Shown here in pieces: positions 21,968 through 33,540 of a DNA stretch of 64,000 bases. Below the pieces are notes generated by a model, which was not told the DNA's origin, ran no database searches, and saw only the letters and a list, made by a program, of their open reading frames with translations. How positions within the stretch are numbered: the stretch's first letter is position 1; the number at the start of each line of letters is the position of its first letter. This DNA comes from Pseudo-nitzschia pungens (taxonomy: Eukaryota; Bacillariophyta; Bacillariophyceae; Bacillariales; Bacillariaceae), in assembly GCA_037355855.1 (NCBI GenBank), contig CM074759.1, positions 6,758,001-6,822,000 of the forward strand. The letters are read 5' to 3'. The translations under genes were made by a program, and so were the position numbers.

Positions 21968-24940
21968 ATGCCTCCCCCCCCGCCAGCTTCCAGGCGAAAA
22001 AGGTCTCCCTTGGCTAACACTCCTTCAAACAAACGCGCCTTTACGGGGACCCCTTCCCGCCGACCACCTGCTGGTTCCGTTCTTCAGGCTACTCCCTCTC
22101 CCCCTCCCTCTCCCCGTACAGCTAGGGATTCACTCCCTTCTGATGATGATATGTCCTTCACTTCTGCTGTGTCTACTGGTGCACTAGATGATGTTGATAT
22201 GAGCACTGAGCAGTCAGGCACTGGGCATTCAGACACAGGGCATTCAGGCAGTGGGCAGTCCGACAGTGGGACGTCTGACAGTGGGAAGTCCAACAGTGGG
22301 AAGTCCAACAGTGGAAATTCCAACAGTGGGACGTCCAACAGTGGGACGTCCAACAGTGGGAAGCCCAACAGTGGAAAGTCCAACAGTGCGACGTCTAGGG
22401 ATGGCCAGCCAGGCTCTGAGCACTCAGACTCTAAGCACCCTCCTTCCAAGGTCTCTCCTTCCAAGTCTAGTCTGAAACAAGCTACTCTTGCATTTCTTTC
22501 TGACACACCGTCTGCAGAGCGACATGCCCTGCGCAAGAAAGCCCTGGCTGCTGCCAACAAAGCTCACTCAGATTCCTTCCTCTGGTGCTTCTACGGTAAG
22601 GGGCCTTTTACTGGTCGTGCTTCCATTCCCACCCCTATCCACACTCTTCGTAAAACTCCAGCAGGATCCCGGCTATGGACTGGGTGTCCTAGTCCTACTC
22701 ACTTCTTCAGCAAGAAAGATGGGAATGACAAGAAATCCATCCATGATGTCTGTCAGTCTGCCATCCCTCCAGCATATGCTCAAGCTTTTCCTGACAACCC
22801 TGAGTGGAGAACTGCTTCTGTGGAGTCCCTGGTTTCCCTTGCTACTCTCTGCTTTCAAGCCTCTGCAGACTGGACCAAGCAACCTTCAGGCCATGCTCTG
22901 AAGAGATGTCTTATTGGTTTGGCCAAGATGTCTCCTGAGTGTTTTGATGACCTGTATTGTGAAGGTAACCTTTTGCCCAGCACTGAAGGAAGAGTTTGGT
23001 TGGCAGCCAATCAGGTGCTTGGCTCCCACTGGCATTTCAAGAAGCGACCTCCTACACCTGCGCCAGCTGCAGTTGATGATGCTTCCACTTCCAAATCAGT
23101 GTCCTTTCTTCCTGGTGGTGGTGATGCTACTGTCTTGTCCTCCTCTGCTGGGCATTTCCTCCAACGCCGGGGGGTTTGCTCCAGTGATTCTAGAGCTCCA
23201 GTGGATGTCACTGCTGGCACCAAGTGTTCTCATAGTTCTTATGTCACTCTGTCCCTTCCAAGGTTGATGTCACAACGCCCTGGGGAACTATATGATGAGC
23301 TGCTCAAGTCTCTCAAGGAAGCTTTGGATCTTCTATGGACTGTTGACAAGCGCCTGGTGTTGTATGTTTTTCCCTCCAGAGCCAGGCTCAACCCCAAGGC
23401 CAAGCCTGTTACCAAGTTTTGGACGACACTTCCTGACAGGAAGACCTTGGAATTGTATGTTGCTCAGCTCTGGCTTCGCAGTAGAACTGCTCCTCATCTA
23501 CGCTTCTTTGTGGGCCACAGTGCTTCCCTGGAGAAACTCTTTTCAGCACAATTGCTCCAGAGGCTCAGAGACCGTGACATGGACCTGAAATATGACCACA
23601 TACAGGCCCCAGTTATTGTCACATGTGGCTTTCTCCTTGGATCTTACATGCAGAGTTTTGATCTTGACCACTACAACGAATTGCTTCAAACTCATCCCAG
23701 GTTTCAGGCGTGTCCTATTGCTGTTATCAGGAAGAATATCAGCCTTGACAACTCCAGAACTCCTGATCCCAATCCGGTTCTGGCTGCTCATGTTTTATGT
23801 GATGCAACAAAGCGCGCCCAAACTGTTAAGCTCCTCAAAGCCCAGTTCAACCGTTGCAAACCTTCAGACATTGCCTCTTTACCTGATGGTAAATTCTACA
23901 AGTTTATTGAGACAGCTACCAATCCTTCTGACAGACCTCTTCCCCCCTCCAAGCTCAAGACTGTTCGCCAGGCTAAGCACCGCCAAGCCAAATTTATTGA
24001 GAGCCATGAAACTGCTCCTGTTCTGGGGGTAGTTGATCTTGATCTTCCAGTTGACTTGGGCCAAGGGCTGGGTTTGAAGACACTGCGCAGTGTGCTTCTG
24101 GGCATCCGAACCCGTGACAATTGGTCATGGCCTCTTTTTCTTTCTGTTGATACCAGTTCATACCGAGGCGAGATCCTTGCTTTGTACAATATCACCACCA
24201 AGGCTGAAGCTATGGCCATGTTGTCTTTCCTGCCTATTATACTGGAAGCTCATTATGGTTCTTGTGTTCGCCAATGGTTCTCTTCTGAGTGCTTGACTGA
24301 AATGGAAGCTTACCATTGGGATGCTGCTGTCAATTGTGTTGTGGAAACTGCACCTGCTGCAGATCCACTGCAGGATGACTCTCTTCCCTTTTTTGGTGAT
24401 GGGGATGCAAGAGATTGGGAACTTGTTGATGATGACTTGTCAGTTGACCTTGCCCCCGACCTCACTTTTGATCTAGATCTGCACTTTAACCTCCAAGCCC
24501 GTGCTGACAGTGGTGGTGGAGGTTTTGATGATTCTCAATCCATGGATACTTTAGCGACCGGCACTTCCAATCTCACTGATGTCCAGGCCTCCGCGCCTGC
24601 AGGTGCTGTTCCTCCTGGCGGTGATCCTACCCATGTGGCCAAGCCTGATGCCTCCCCTGGTATCTCTCCTGTTGTTCCCCCTGAAGTTCCTGAACCTCCC
24701 CATGATGCCATGGCAGGTGACCTCCCTGTGGCCTCTCCTGAGTCCTCAACTGCAGTTCCTGCTGCCGGTGGTGGGGAAGATGCAGCCTCTGCATTGAGGC
24801 TTGGAGTTGCTGCAATTGCATTCTCTTCCGGTCATGATGCTAGTGTCAGTGATTTGAGCCATGCCAATGTCTCCACCAAATCAGCTCCGGCAACTCTTTC
24901 TTCCGTGCGACAGACTCGGTTTCCTTCTGATCATGGTTAG
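21968..24940 (+). CDS. LINE copy B ORF1 protein
   Basis: Intact 990-residue protein from the ATG at 21968, collinear without gaps with the ORF1 of copy A. About twenty substitutions separate the two, most of them in the Ser/Asn/Gly repeat and in the Pro-rich C-terminal tail (around 24590-24690). The same 15-bp DNA repeat encodes the N-terminal tandem units. Conservation of both frames indicates that they were functional until recently. No enzymatic motif is seen. Confidence 0.8.
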   Translation: MPPPPPASRRKRSPLANTPSNKRAFTGTPSRRPPAGSVLQATPSPPPSPRTARDSLPSDDDMSFTSAVSTGALDDVDMSTEQSGTGHSDTGHSGSGQSDSGTSDSGKSNSGKSNSGNSNSGTSNSGTSNSGKPNSGKSNSATSRDGQPGSEHSDSKHPPSKVSPSKSSLKQATLAFLSDTPSAERHALRKKALAAANKAHSDSFLWCFYGKGPFTGRASIPTPIHTLRKTPAGSRLWTGCPSPTHFFSKKDGNDKKSIHDVCQSAIPPAYAQAFPDNPEWRTASVESLVSLATLCFQASADWTKQPSGHALKRCLIGLAKMSPECFDDLYCEGNLLPSTEGRVWLAANQVLGSHWHFKKRPPTPAPAAVDDASTSKSVSFLPGGGDATVLSSSAGHFLQRRGVCSSDSRAPVDVTAGTKCSHSSYVTLSLPRLMSQRPGELYDELLKSLKEALDLLWTVDKRLVLYVFPSRARLNPKAKPVTKFWTTLPDRKTLELYVAQLWLRSRTAPHLRFFVGHSASLEKLFSAQLLQRLRDRDMDLKYDHIQAPVIVTCGFLLGSYMQSFDLDHYNELLQTHPRFQACPIAVIRKNISLDNSRTPDPNPVLAAHVLCDATKRAQTVKLLKAQFNRCKPSDIASLPDGKFYKFIETATNPSDRPLPPSKLKTVRQAKHRQAKFIESHETAPVLGVVDLDLPVDLGQGLGLKTLRSVLLGIRTRDNWSWPLFLSVDTSSYRGEILALYNITTKAEAMAMLSFLPIILEAHYGSCVRQWFSSECLTEMEAYHWDAAVNCVVETAPAADPLQDDSLPFFGDGDARDWELVDDDLSVDLAPDLTFDLDLHFNLQARADSGGGGFDDSQSMDTLATGTSNLTDVQASAPAGAVPPGGDPTHVAKPDASPGISPVVPPEVPEPPHDAMAGDLPVASPESSTAVPAAGGGEDAASALRLGVAAIAFSSGHDASVSDLSHANVSTKSAPATLSSVRQTRFPSDHG

Positions 24941-27545
24941 CTCTTCTGATATGAGGTGTGATGGGATGCCTTTCAATCCAAATCCCATCAATGCTTCTCC
25001 TGTTTCTCCTTTTTCCCCCTCCGACTCTTCCCCTGTCCCTCATTTTGTCCAATTAACTCTTCATGGAGAATCTCTTGCTGCTAAGGATTCTGACACTTTT
25101 GGTCATTCCTTTCCTCAAGCTCCATCCTCTAACTCCACCATCATCACATTCCAAAACATTGGACCACAGCGCAGAGCTGCCTTTATGTCCATGTCCAAGC
25201 ACAACGCCCGTCAATTTGTCAAGAGCAATGCCAGTGTGGCTCTTTTTGCTGAACATTGTTTGAATGAATCCAAACTCCTGCCCTGTGACCTTTTCAATCG
25301 GCGCATGAAGCATGTCAGTCCCTCAAGTTTTTCTTATCTTGCTAACAACAAGCATGAAGCTTCTGCCTGCTCTTGGCTTCAGCCTGGCGGTACAGGTTTT
25401 TCCATTGACCAGCTGTTCAGCTCACACAAGGTTGCACATGGAGCTGATCCATCTGGTCTTGGTAGATGGTCCTTTGTCAAGTTTCAGGGCAGGGATGGCT
25501 ACAATGTCACCATGTTTTCTGCCTACTGCCCAGTTGAAAATGATAGGGATCTTGGCTCAGTCTGGAATCAACAGTACCGATACTTTCAGGCCGCTGAAAA
25601 TCTTTTCAGTCCCAATCCATGCATTCTCTTTCACAGGGATTTGACTGCTGCCCTTCAGGTCTGCCTGGGTGCAGGTGATCAAGTCATTGTTGGGATTGAC
25701 CAGAATGCTGATGTCAGGACTGATGGCTTGTCTTTTGAGCTCAAGGCTCTTGGTTTCAGAGATGCCATTCTTACCCTTCATAGTACGTCTTCTCCTCCTG
25801 CCACTCACAACCGAAACACTACCAGAACACCAATTGATGCCATTTGGGTCTCTGAGAATGTTGATGTTCTCAGGGCTGGGTATTGTCCCTTTGGTGGTGC
25901 CCATGGTATGGAATCTGACCATAGACTGCTTTGGATTGAGGTTTGTAATTGCAGCCTTATGGGCAAACATCTTCCACCTACTGTGAGATTCTCTCATTCC
26001 AAACTCCAGTCCTCTCACCCTCATTTGCGCCGACGGTATTTCAAGCGAGTGAGGCACAGCTTTCTTAAGGCTGGAGTGTTTTCTCTCCAGGCTAAGCTGG
26101 AGCACCTCCTGGCTCAGTTTCAGTCTGGGGATATTTCTGTGCGAACTGATCTCATCACCACATATGAAGTACTCCATGAAACCTCTACCTCTCTCAGGCT
26201 CTCTGTTGAACAAACCCTCTGCCACACTAGAGCTGGTTTGGTTCCATGGTCACCTAAGCTGCAAGTCTATCGTGATACCATTGACTTTTGGCGGCGTGTT
26301 GTTAAGTTGAGACAGGGTGTGTCCACCAGTCATACTGTTTTGAAAAGGTTGGCCTGCAAGCTTTCTCTCTACAAAGGAGAACACAGTGACCTTTCCAGTG
26401 CTCTCCTCCATCTGAAACAAGCTTACAAGCAATACCGGGCAGTGAAGAAATTGGCCCCCTCATGGAGAGACTCCTTCAATCAAGGCCTGGTGGATGCACT
26501 TCTTGCTGAAGGCAAACCTCACAACCAGGATGCTTCTCAGATTCGTGCCAGGATGCGTAGGGAACGTCTTCAAAGAGAGCTTGGTCTCGCTGCTCGGTCT
26601 ATTCGGGGACGTGTCAACAAGTCAGCAGTCTTGAGAGCTATTGCAGTTGGCCAGGATGGTGTTGAACAGGTCTTGGAGTCCCAGTCTACTATGGTTCCAG
26701 CTATGGCTGAATCCAATGTCCGGCGCCAACAGCAGTGTCTTGGCACTCCTTCCATGACTCCCTCCTTCATTCAAGACTTTGGCTACCTAGGCACAGCACA
26801 TGCTGCTTCCCAAGTTCTCGATGGCACATACATCCCTCCTCCTGCCACTGACAAATACCTTTCTGAATTTCTTTCCTGTCTCAAAGTCCCTGCCTCTATT
26901 CTGAGTTTGCCCCCCTTTGACTATTCAGTGTGTCCAGCTGACAATGCTGCTGCCTGGAAACGTCAGAGGGAACGCACAGCCAGTGAACCTTCTTGTTTGA
27001 GTTTTGCCCACCACAAGGCTTTTGCCCTTGATCCCCAGTTGAACAAGTTTGACACTCTCCTGAGATCCGTCCCACTGATTGTTGGCTTCTCTCCTTCTGC
27101 TTGGCAGGTCATCACTGATGTTGAGATCTTCAAGAAACCTGGTGAATATAGAGTGGATAAGATGAGGCTTATTCAGCTGATGTCTCCTGAGTTCCAAATC
27201 AACAACAAGATGATTGGCCGACGCATTCTTGCCCATGCTGAACGTGCCAATGCCGTGGCTGTTGATCAACATGGAAGCAGGAAACACCACAAGGCCATCA
27301 ACACCTGCCTGAACAAGAAGCTCATCTGTGATGTGTTGAGGCAGAAGCGCAGATCTGGTGCTGTTGCTATGAATGATGCTAAGGGCTGCTATGATAGGAT
27401 CTCTCATCCCATTGCAGGTCTCACTCTCCAAAGCTTTGGTGTTCCTGCACATGTGTGTGAGGTTCTTTTGTCTACTTTGCAACTTGCCAAGCACCACATC
27501 AAAACTGGTTTTGGTCGGTCAGGTCCTGTGTATGGTGATGAACCT
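24933..27545 (+). pseudogene. LINE copy B ORF2, 5' part: endonuclease and first half of RT
   Basis: The frame opens at ATG 24933, overlapping the ORF1 stop by 8 bp as in copy A, and is open further upstream. It holds a complete APE-type endonuclease: ALFAEHCLNE, GIDQNADVRT, IDAIWVS near 25834, and the catalytic SDH in MESDHRLLW near 25908. A long linker follows, then the reverse transcriptase up to motif A (NDAKGCYDRI, about 27374-27402). At 27546 it runs into the terminal inverted repeat of a nested element and stops at 27674 inside it. The protein is therefore disrupted between RT motifs A and B. Confidence 0.88.
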
Positions 27546-27679
27546 CGTCCGAAAACTGGTTCGCGACCCCTCCCAAGAATTTATTTAGGGGGGTCGCGAT
27601 TTATTCCTGCTCATTTTGACGTAGCTCCATTCGTAGCCCTCTCGCGATTCGCAACCCCAATCGCGACCCAGTAACTACC

Positions 27680-28020
27680 TCAATTACGAAAATTACGAAA
27701 AAAATAAAATAAAATTCAAACTCGACCCAAATTTTTTTTCAATCTGACTCATTATTACCGACCCTACCATCATTATATATTATGAGACTGTTGCAGAAAT
27801 TCACTCCCAAAAATTGATTTCTCATCCCGACACAAAGTATTTCCCATCACACCCCTCAAGAAATTCATCACAAAAATCACAATTATTACCCGAAGCCCAG
27901 GAATCGCGACCCCCATGAAAAAAAATTTTGAAACACTATGAAGCAAAATATAAGTCTTTTGATAAATATTGATACTACTCTAATAATTGTTTATTCTCTG
28001 TTCAATTTTCTCACACACGC
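27680..28020. other. AT-rich interior of nested element
   Basis: Unique AT-rich sequence inside the nested element, with no gene seen. It contains one more copy of the string ATCGCGACCC near 27902, away from the end cluster. Confidence 0.4.
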
Positions 28021-28490
28021 ACACACAAATTCGTCGTCCTTGAAATCGTCGTCGCTCTTCGTTTCGATCGTCTTCGTCGTCCTTGAAGGCGTCGTTGCTT
28101 CTCGCTTCGATCGTCTTCGTCCTCCCTGAAGTCATCGTTGCTCTTCGCTCCGATTGCCTTCCTCTTCATCGTCCTCCCTGAAATCGTCCTCCTCTCTGAA
28201 ATTGTTGTTGCTCTTCGCTGTCCTCTCTGAAATCGTCGTTGCTCTTTGCTTCGATCGTCTTCGTCGTCCTTGCTCTTCATCCTCCCTGAAGTCGTCGTTG
28301 CTCTTCGCTCCGATTGCCTTCCTCAGTGCCGTCCTCCCTGAAATCGTCGTCCTCTCTGAAATCGTCGTTGCTCTTCGTTTTCGATCGTCGTCGTCGTCCT
28401 TGAAATCGTCGTTGCTCTTCGCTTCGATCGTCGTCGTCGTCCTTGAAATTGTCGTTGCTCTTTGCTCCGATCGTCTTCGTCCTCATGCAC
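28020..28490. repeat. Minisatellite with GAAATCGTCGTTGCTCTTCG core
   Basis: About ten imperfect units built from GAAATCGTCGTTGCTCTTCG and CGATCGTCTTCGTCGTCCTT alternate over 470 bp. The composition is dominated by TCGTCG, which leaves most frames open on both strands. The short open frames here are therefore not evidence for genes. Confidence 0.75.
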
Positions 28491-29372
28491 ACCACACAAA
28501 TTTTGGTTCAAACGATTTTTAAATAATGGTCATCGTGATAATTTCATCCATACCGGTATCTGTACTGCCAGTAAAGGTCTCCTCACATCGCATCATATTT
28601 CATCAGTTGCAATTGCATCATTTTGTCAGTTGCGATCCCATCATATTTGTCTTGCGATCGCAATATGATGTGTCAGTTGCCCCGTCGCATCATTTTTCGC
28701 ATCATTTTTCAGTTGCCCCGTCGCATTACTAAAGTTGATTCTTCCCTATCAGTAGCAAGCAGGCAACTCAATTCAGAATTAGAACAATTGAAATCCATTA
28801 TCAATACCCCAGATCTTGATGTGCTTCACTCACCATTGCATTATATTTCATTTGCCGTTGCATCCTATTTCATCAGCAGTTGCTGTCGCCTCCCGCCTAT
28901 CAGGAGCAAGCAGGCAAGTCAATGATGCACAGTTAGACGAATCAAAATCCATTATTAATACCTCCTCCAACCTTGATGTGGTTCACTTACCATTTCCAGT
29001 TGCCGTCTTTCTTGTTCCATTTCGACCCAAAATTATGTGAAGTAAGATTTACGACACATGCATTTTCTGTCATGCATTTATTTGCTGAGAATTGATTTCT
29101 TCTACATGATACTAGCAGTAGAGTTACTACTAGTAGTATGTACCGTACTGAAGTAATACTAGTAGAAACCAGTAGAAAGCTGATGGTGATATCGCGCGCC
29201 ACCTAAACCACAGAGAGCCTGCCCCGCTGCGCCATAATTTTTGACTGCCTCTTATGTACTACTACCTACGCACTGCAGTAGTATGTAGCAGCAGCGTATA
29301 ACTGTGGTACTACTACTACAAGCAGCAAGAATAGTACTACTACCTCAGTGAATATACCATCAAATCAAATAA
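28491..29372. other. Unique spacer with small duplications in nested element
   Basis: No gene seen. There are short imperfect duplications: CATCATATTT/CATCATTTTTC words at 28590-28730, and two versions of a block reading AATCCATTATTAATACC/AAATCCATTATCAATACC near 28790 and 28946. Between 29105 and 29340 there are several ACTAGTAGT palindromic words like those in the other spacers. Confidence 0.45.
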
Positions 29373-30600
29373 CTGAATGAATCTGGCCAATCTTTGTGTG
29401 ATTCCAATGTGAATATTTCTCATCCTATGCATGGGCAAGAGTATGCAAAAAGAAGTATTCAAAAATCACCTATAATTTGGGTGTCACCACTGAATAATTA
29501 ATATTTGGTCCACTACTGGAAAATTCACTAGAAAATACTGTAAAATCACATATCTGAATGAATCTGGCCAATCTTTGTGTGATTCCAGTGTGAATATTCC
29601 TCATCCTATGCATGGTCAAGAGTATGCAAAAAGAAGTATTCAAAAATCACCTATAATTTGGGTGTCACCACTGAATAATTAATATTTGGTCCACTACTGG
29701 AAAATTCACTAGAAAAAAGTACCAAATCACATATCTGAATGAATGTGGCCAATCTTTGTGTGATTCCAGTGTAAATATTCCTCATCCTGTGCATGGTCAA
29801 GAGTATGCAAAAAGAAGTATTCAAAAATCACCAATAATTTGGTTGTCACCACTGAATAATTAATATTTGGTCCAGTACCGCAGCATTTACTAGAAAATAC
29901 TGTAAAATCACATACCTGAACAAATCTGGCCAATATTTGTGTGATTCCAGTGTGAATATTCCTCATCCTGTGCATGGGCAAGAGTATGCAAAAAGAAGTA
30001 TTCAAAAATCACCAATGGTATGGGTGTCACCACTGAATAATTAATATTTGTTCCACTACTGCGGAATTCACTAGAAAAAAGTACCAAATCAAATATCTGA
30101 ATGAATCTGTCCAATATTTGTGTGATTCCGGTGTGAATATTCCTCATCCTATGCATGAGCAAGAGAATTCAAAAAGAAGTATTCAAAAATCACCAATAGT
30201 TTGGGTGTCACCACTGAATAATTAATATTTGGTCCACTACTGGAAAATTTAGTAGAAAATAATGTAAAATCAAATATCTGAATGAATCTGGCCAATCTTT
30301 GTGTGATTCCAATGTGAATATTTCTCATCCTATGCATGGGCAAGAGTATGCAAAAAGAAGTATTCAAAAATCACCTATAATTTGGGTGTCACCACTGAAT
30401 AATTAATATTTGGTCCACTACTGGAAAATTCACTAGAAAATACTGTAAAATCACATATCTGAATGAATCTGACCAATATTTCTGTGATTCCAGTGTGAAT
30501 ATTCCTCATCCTGTGCATGGGCAAGAGTATGCAAAAAGAAGTATTCAAAAATCACCAATAGTATGGATGTCACCATTGAATAACTGAATAGCTCACTTAT
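29373..30600. repeat. 181-bp satellite, about 6.8 tandem copies
   Basis: The landmark CTGAATGAATCTG (with variants) occurs at 29373, 29554, 29735, 29916, 30097, 30278 and 30459, an exact spacing of 181 bp each time. The unit includes GTGTGATTCCAGTGTGAATA and GGTGTCACCACTGAATAATT. Units differ by a few percent with almost no indels. The last copy fades out near 30590. The monomer is AT-rich, and its length is in the range of centromeric or heterochromatic satellites, although here it is confined to a mobile element. Confidence 0.9.
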
Positions 30601-31820
30601 TCTGACATGTGCTTCGCAGCAAAAATATTGTTATCGCATCGTGATGTAGCAAAATATATTTCCACCATGGCACTCGAACCAACAACACCACATCAGTCAC
30701 ATCCAGTGATACCACTATTACTGTCTACTACTGCTTTAATGGTGTTCTCTCTATCTTATAATGCTACTACCAAAAGATTTCTACCAGTACCCTACGTACA
30801 GTATACACAGTACTGGAAACCTACACATCCCCTGCATACATACATACGTACTCCTAGGTATGTATGCAGACATGTCATTTTTTCTTTTACTAAGACTGTA
30901 GACTTAGTACTGTAATCTACGTACATTGCTGTCATTTTTTCCAGTCAGCCTGTACAAACAGTACTGTAATCTACGTACATTGCTGTGATTTTTTCCAGTC
31001 AGCCTGTACAAACAGTACTGTTACCTACGTACATTACGTGCATCATCATCATCGTGCATCATCATCATCGGGGTGAATTTTCCGCCCCACATCTCCCTCG
31101 TGAAGGATGTGTCATAATTTTCATTTTCGTTTCATTTCATGCATCGGAATATTCTGGCCGGTCCAGTTTAACGTAGCCTTCAGGCACCGGGACCATCTCC
31201 TTTGAAGAAGACACACGCTGTGGGGAGCTTGAGAACGGCCGCTCTTGCTTTCTGCACTGTTGTCTGATTCATATCACGGAGGTCGGGTGTGTTGAAGTCC
31301 TGGAACTACCTGGCTTACCCAGATATACGACGTACTGAAATTGAAAACAACGAAGACGAAAATCACAACCGATTGGTGCGGAGACGGACGACGACGACGA
31401 AGGTACGATCGCTCCAGAGATGGCCGACGGGGGTACAATCGCTCCAGAGAGGGACGATGGGGGTACGATCGCTACGATTGCTTCGGACGGGGACGACGAG
31501 GGTACTAACAGTTTGTCGTTGTTGTTTTTTGAATTTCGTCTTTCCAGAGAAAAACGACAGGGACGACGAGGGTACGATCGCTACGATCGCTTCGGACGGG
31601 GACGACGAGGGTACGATCGCTACGATCGCTTTGGACGGGGACGACGAGGGTACTAACGGTTTGTCGTTGTTTAATCCCTACCAGTGAGACGAACGAGACG
31701 AACGACGGAGACGGAGGGGAACGACCGATACGATTGCTGAAAAGGGGAACGACCGATACGATCGCTGACAAGGGGAATGACCGATACGATCGAAAGACGG
31801 CGATAGTTCTTTAAAAATAT
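30601..31820. other. Spacer in nested element, small duplications
   Basis: No credible gene. There is a direct duplication of about 55 bp containing CTACGTACATTGCTGTCATT (near 30917 and 30971). There is also a run of imperfect units GGGACGACGAGGGTACGATC between about 31440 and 31660. Confidence 0.45.
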
Positions 31821-31825
31821 TCTCG

Positions 31826-33540
31826 TGTATTATCCCCCCTGTATTATCGACGCGTTGCTGCTGCTTGCTGTCCCCCCCTGTATTATCAACGCGTTGCTGC
31901 TGCTTGCTGTTTTATCGACGCGTTGCTGCTGCTTGCTGTCCCCCCCTGTATTATCGACGCGTTGCTCCTACTTGCTGTCCCCCCCCTGTATTATCGACGC
32001 GTTGCTGCTTGCTGTCCCCCCTGTAATATCGACGAGTTGCTGCTTGCTCTCCCCCCTGTATTATCGACGCGTTGCTGCTGCTGTTTGCTGTCCCCCCTGT
32101 ATTATCGACGCGTTGCTGCTTGCTGCTGTCCCCCCCCCTGTATTTTCGACGCGTTCGTTGCTGCTTGCTGTCCCCCCCCCTGTATTTTCGACGCGTTCGT
32201 TGCTGCTTGCTGACTGCTGTCCCCCCCCCTGTATTTTCGACGCATTCGTTGCTGCTTGCTGTCCCCCCTGTATTGTCGACGCGTTCGTTGCTGCTTGCTG
32301 ACTGCTGTCCCCCCCCCTGTATTTTCGACGCATTCGTTGCTGCTTGCTGTCCCCCCTGTATTGTCGACGCGTTCGTTGCTGCTTGCTGTCCCCCCCCTGT
32401 ATTTTCGACGCGTTCGTTGCTGCTTGCTGTCCCCCGCCCTGTATTTTCGACGCGTTCGTTGCTGCTTGCTGACTGCTGTCCCCCCCCCTGTATTTTCGAC
32501 GCATTCGTTGCTGCTTGCTGTCCCCCCCCCTGTATTGTCGACGTGTTCGTTGCTGCTTGCTAATTGCTGTCCCCCCCTGTATTATCGACGCGTTGCTGTT
32601 TGCTGTTTGCTGTCCCCCCTGTATTATCGACGCGTTGCTGCTGTTTGCTGTTTGCTGTCCCCCCTGTATTATCGACGCGTTGTTGCTTGCTGTCCCCCCT
32701 GTATTATCGACGCGTTGCTGCTGCTTGCTGTCCCCCCTGTATTATCGACGCGTTGCTGCTTGCTGCTGTTTGCTGCTGTCCCCCCCTGTATTATCGACGC
32801 GTTGTTGCTTGCTGTCCCCCCTGTATTATCGACGCGTTGCTGCTGCTTGCTGTCCCCCCCCGTATTATCGACGCGTTGCTGCTGCTTGCTGCTTGCTGTC
32901 CCCCCCCCCCTGTATTATCGCCGCGTTTTGTATAATCGAGACGCGTTGCTGCTGCTTGCTGTCCCCCCCTGTATTATCGACGCGTTGCTGCTTGCTGCTT
33001 GCTGTCTCCCCTGTATTATCGACGCGTTTGTATTATCGAGACGCGTTGCTGCTGCTTCCTGTCCCCCCCTGTATTATCGACGCGTTGCTGCTGTTTGCTG
33101 TCCCCCCCTGTATTATCAACGCGTTGCTGCTTGCTGCTGCTTGCTGTCCCCTATGCTGTATTATCGACGCGTTTGTATTATCGAGACGCGTTGCTCCTGC
33201 TTGCTGTCCCCCCCTGTATTATCGACGCGTCGCTGCTTGCTGCTGCTTGCTGTCCCCCCTGCTGTATTATCGACGCGTTGCTGCTTGCTGTCCCCCCTGC
33301 TGTATTATCGACGCGTTGCTGCTTGCTGTCCCCCCTGCTGTATTATCGAAGCGCTGCTGCTGCTTGCTGTCCCCCCTGCTGTATTATCGACGCGTTGCTG
33401 CTTGCTGTCCCCCCTGCTGTATTATCGAAGCGCTGCTGCTGCTTGCTGTCCCCCCCTGTATTATCGACGCGTTTGTATTATCGACGCGTTGCTGTTGCTT
33501 GCTGTCCCCCCTGTATTATCGACACCTTGGTTGCTGCATG
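31826..33540. repeat. C-rich minisatellite, about 35-bp unit, roughly 45-50 copies
   Basis: The unit reads CCCCCCTGTATTATCGACGC followed by GTTGCTGCTTGCTGT. It varies by the number of C, by duplication of the GCTGCTT part, and by subtypes TATTTTCGACGCGTTCGTTG and TATTGTCGAC in the first third. The three plus-strand frames are all open for long stretches (up to 433 residues), because the unit has no stop codon and changes frame at each copy. On the minus strand it reads GGGGGG every 35 bp or so. The same unit makes up the core of the foldback element at 41.96-44.57 kb. Confidence 0.9.

Noticed and set aside
14209..24940. Possible LTR retrotransposon, since two long near-identical segments flank each other
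   Set aside because: The copies contain whole ORFs, end in ATT repeats, have an APE-type endonuclease and no integrase, protease or LTR. This is a LINE.
28011..28522. Ser/Leu/Val and Arg/Asp-rich frames on both strands
   Set aside because: By-product of the TCGTCG-rich minisatellite in the nested element.
29727..30367. Repeated minus-strand frames reading MNTSFCILL
   Set aside because: They come from the 181-bp satellite monomer; each copy ends in stops and is not gene-like.
31826..33540. CRISPR-like array of about 35-bp repeats
   Set aside because: The repeat has no unique spacers, units are head to tail and vary in length, and the context is eukaryotic with no cas genes.
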